DNA from: Anaerolineae bacterium
GTDB taxonomy: Bacteria; Chloroflexota; Anaerolineae; JAAYZQ01
Reading direction: 5' to 3'
DNA: 5,658 nt
Assembly (NCBI GenBank): GCA_016926595.1
Contig: JAFGOG010000531.1
Span: 1 to 5,658, forward strand
Under the pieces are notes generated by a model. The model searched no databases, had not been told where the DNA came from, and saw only the letters and a program-made list of their open reading frames with translations. Below, in pieces: positions 3,418-5,658 of the stretch. A program made the position numbers and the translations under genes. Positions within the stretch are counted from its first letter, which is position 1. The number at the start of each line of letters is the position of its first letter.

Positions 3418-5658
3418 TCAGAAGTTTTTCACTACTAGCGGGATGTAGATCATCCGGATCGTCACGCACTCGACGCTCACGCTGAACGACTGGACGTCGT
3501 AACCAACACCGTTACAATTCGACGCCGTCAGCGTTCCGGTGTAGGAACCGGTCACCCCGAAATCGACCGTCGGGCTTGGCTCTGTGTACGTGCCGTAAGG
3601 CCCGAATTCCCAGGTCAGCGAGATCGGCTCTGTGCCGGTGACCTGCGCGCTGAAGGTGACCTGGCAGCCGACCTTTTCATAGATCACCGCCAGGATGTCG
3701 GCCTCGTAGCAGACCGGCGGCGGTTCGACGGTCAGGGTCACCGGAACCCCCACATGGGGCGTGTCCGGATCGTCGCTTTCCACGTCGAGCAGGCCGACGT
3801 ACGCCCCAGGCTCCAGCCCCCTGGCGTCAAAGGTGACAGCCACAGAGATCGCCTGACCGGGCGATATGACACCCACCGCAGGCATCTCGGACAGCCAGGG
3901 CAGGTCAAACAGCAGCCCGCTCAAGGTGAGAGACACCGCCTCAAAGGCGTCGATGCGGCCCCAGCCATAGACGTTATTGGCACCGTCTGGGCAGGGCGTC
4001 CCGCCGCAGCTCAGATCTTCGATGCACAGCGCCGTCTCTGTGATGTTGATCGTTACCTGGTTCACCGACAACGACGGATCGGCACATAGGACCAAAGCCG
4101 CCGTCCCGGCCAGGTGCGCAGTCGCCAGGGCAGTGCTATTCCACACATAATAGCCACCATCGTTCATGCTGGACCGGATGTTGACGCCGGGCGCAGTCAC
4201 CTCGGGCTTGATCTCGCCGGTGCACGGCGAGGGGCCACGCCCGCTAAAGGGGGCGATCAGATCGTTAGTATCTGTTGCGCCGACACTGACTGCATAGGTT
4301 GAGCTGGCCGGCGAGGCCACACTGCCGCACGATGGTCCGCCGGCGCCTGCCGTAAAGATGGGTAGGATATTTGCCGCTCGCCATACCTGCATGACTGCAT
4401 CGTACCAGTAGTCGCACGGTCCAGGGTAGCCCCACATGTTGAGAACCACGTCGGGCGCCTTGAAGGGATCCGGGTCTGACCCGTCCAGTCGAGTTGGAGC
4501 AAGCATCCAGTCCCCAGCGGCAAGCAGGTCTGACTCCAGGCACGAACCGCCTCCGCTGCAGGCCTTGGCCGCAATCCACCTGGCTCCTGGCGCCACGCCG
4601 ATCTGGTTGCCTGCGCCGTCGTCGCCAGCCGCCACGCCCAGGCCCATTGTGCCGTGGCCATTGTCGTCGTACGGCGCCGGCTGGCCGTTGACGAAATCGT
4701 ACCAGTTATAGTCGTGGTCGAACGTGCCGCCGCCCAAGTTGCCCCTGTATTGGCTCACGATGGCCGGGTGGTTATACATGGCGCCGGTATCGATCTCGCC
4801 GATCACGACCCCTTGGCCGGTGATGCCAAACTCGCCCCATGCTTGATCGGCCTTTATTTTCGCAATGTTCCACTCGACTGCGTTAGGCGTCCCGCCGACC
4901 TGTCCAGCCAGCGCCGGCAGCACGAGATTGTCGTGGTCGAGCGCAACATAAGCCACCTCCGGCCGGGCAGCAACCTGCGCGGCCAGCCGCGCGTCGAGCG
5001 TAGCGGCGATGCCGTTCACCGCCAGCAGCCGGCGTGGCTCGGCCCCAGCCGTCTCCAGCAGTGCAACCAGCGGGCCGCCGCTGCGCTCGGCGGTAGCCTG
5101 CAGGCGGTCGTACACAAACTGCCGGCGCGCGCCCTTGTCGGCCATCCCGTAAGCCGGCGACAGATCAGCCTGCTCGCGCAGATAGATAATAGCCTGCGCC
5201 CGGCCGCCGCTGCTCAGCCGGGCAGACAGCTCGGGATCGGTCACCGGCCCGTCCCACACCCCGGCCTTCCCCCCTTTAGGGGCATCTGCAAGCCCCAAGG
5301 CGCCGGTCTCGTGCAGGACAAAGCTCAGGTCCACCACCCCATCATTGGTCAGCCACAGGGTGACCGTGGCGGCTTGACCAGGATAGAGCGTGGCCTCCAG
5401 GGCCAGCGGATCGACGCCAATCTCGGGAAGCAGCCCCAGGGTGTCCGTCCAATCGTCGGAACCATCGCCGCCGCAGTTGCTCACTCCGAGCGTGGCGGTG
5501 TAGGCGCCATTACCGGGATAGGTATGGATCGGGTCGGCCAGGGTGCTGGTGATCCCGTCGCCAAAGGACCACAGGTAATCAATCGGTTCCTCGCCGCTGA
5601 CGGCCGAAGCAAAGGTCACCGCCAAGCCATCGTTGCTGTAGGTCACGTCCTGGATCTG
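3418..5658 (-). CDS. Secreted multidomain subtilase-like protein (bacillopeptidase F type) with altered active site, N-terminus outside the window
   Basis: The frame is open at the right edge, leaving the C-terminal 746 residues. Numbering here counts the GTG at 5646-5644 as 1. Domains in order: PKD domain (start to about 72, with DYLWSFGDG at 23-31); Ig-like domain (about 75-112, ending LWLTNDGVVDLSF); inhibitor I9-like propeptide (about 138-240, with AIIYLREQADLS and LAVNGIAATL); S8 domain (about 257-575); second Ig-like domain (about 580-640, with LEPGAYVGLLDVESDDPDTP); second PKD-like domain (about 648-727); and tail IYIPLVVKNF. S8 motifs: Asp286 in EIDTG and His331 in NGHGT are intact, but TAGA (432-435) has Ala435 where AAGN carries the oxyanion Asn, and NSTALATAH (503-511) has Ala506 where GTSMAxPH carries the nucleophilic Ser. 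By homology it should be exported and extracellular or surface-bound; proteolytic activity is doubtful. The signal peptide would lie off-window. The GTG at 5646 is an internal Val codon, not the start. Confidence 0.92.
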   Translation of the reverse strand, partial: QIQDVTYSNDGLAVTFASAVSGEEPIDYLWSFGDGITSTLADPIHTYPGNGAYTATLGVSNCGGDGSDDWTDTLGLLPEIGVDPLALEATLYPGQAATVTLWLTNDGVVDLSFVLHETGALGLADAPKGGKAGVWDGPVTDPELSARLSSGGRAQAIIYLREQADLSPAYGMADKGARRQFVYDRLQATAERSGGPLVALLETAGAEPRRLLAVNGIAATLDARLAAQVAARPEVAYVALDHDNLVLPALAGQVGGTPNAVEWNIAKIKADQAWGEFGITGQGVVIGEIDTGAMYNHPAIVSQYRGNLGGGTFDHDYNWYDFVNGQPAPYDDNGHGTMGLGVAAGDDGAGNQIGVAPGARWIAAKACSGGGSCLESDLLAAGDWMLAPTRLDGSDPDPFKAPDVVLNMWGYPGPCDYWYDAVMQVWRAANILPIFTAGAGGPSCGSVASPASSTYAVSVGATDTNDLIAPFSGRGPSPCTGEIKPEVTAPGVNIRSSMNDGGYYVWNSTALATAHLAGTAALVLCADPSLSVNQVTINITETALCIEDLSCGGTPCPDGANNVYGWGRIDAFEAVSLTLSGLLFDLPWLSEMPAVGVISPGQAISVAVTFDARGLEPGAYVGLLDVESDDPDTPHVGVPVTLTVEPPPVCYEADILAVIYEKVGCQVTFSAQVTGTEPISLTWEFGPYGTYTEPSPTVDFGVTGSYTGTLTASNCNGVGYDVQSFSVSVECVTIRMIYIPLVVKNF

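Noticed and set aside
4257..4661. 134-codon and 104-codon minus-strand frames inside the S8 region
   Set aside because: Both overlap the S8 domain in other frames and have no motif of their own. The S8 frame is uninterrupted, so they do not indicate a frameshift.
5644..5646. GTG as the start codon of the subtilase-like protein
   Set aside because: The frame continues upstream to the edge (Q-I-Q-D-V), the residues before and after it belong to one PKD domain, and no signal peptide follows. It is an internal Val codon.

Overview
The window looks like chromosomal DNA from a GC-rich bacterium, most likely a member of the Chloroflexota (Anaerolineae-like). This rests mainly on the large secreted subtilase-type protein at the right. 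It combines PKD and Ig-like modules with a bacillopeptidase F-like S8 domain and ends in a hydrophobic 'IYIPLVVKNF' tail of a kind I associate with exported Chloroflexota proteins. The taxonomic call is an inference. No RNA gene, mobile element, CRISPR array or phage gene was seen.

Layout, left to right. (1) Positions 1-43, minus strand: the first 14 codons of a gene leaving the left edge, with a TATAAT box placed so that its mRNA should be leaderless. (2) 131-1288, minus: a complete RlmI-type PUA-containing class I SAM-dependent rRNA methyltransferase with its own promoter (1310-1338). (3) 1352-1391: a hairpin separating it from (4) 1419-1616, minus: a 65-residue stand-alone PspC-domain membrane protein whose start is fixed by a strong ribosome binding site. 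(5) 1617-1782: a divergent intergenic region with a plus-strand promoter and a leader hairpin. (6) 1783-2115, plus: a 110-residue single-domain PAS protein, followed 12 nt later by (7) 2128-3330, plus: a 12-helix major facilitator transporter; these two probably form an operon. (8) 3331-3417: a convergent intergenic region with two tandem hairpins. (9) 3418-5658, minus: the C-terminal 746 residues of the large subtilase-like protein, whose N-terminus lies beyond the right edge.

The most notable observation is in gene 9. The S8 domain keeps the catalytic Asp and His motifs, but the residues aligning with the nucleophilic Ser (subtilisin Ser221) and the oxyanion-hole Asn (Asn155) are both Ala, and the S1-pocket 'SxGG'-like segment is also altered. 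The frame is open and the fold motifs are well kept, so this looks like a maintained extracellular pseudopeptidase rather than a decayed gene. The other genes look like ordinary housekeeping or accessory genes. Three promoters in the window share an extended -10 (TGNTATAAT). The PAS-MFS pair may be a small sensor-plus-efflux unit, but nothing in the sequence shows what it senses or transports.
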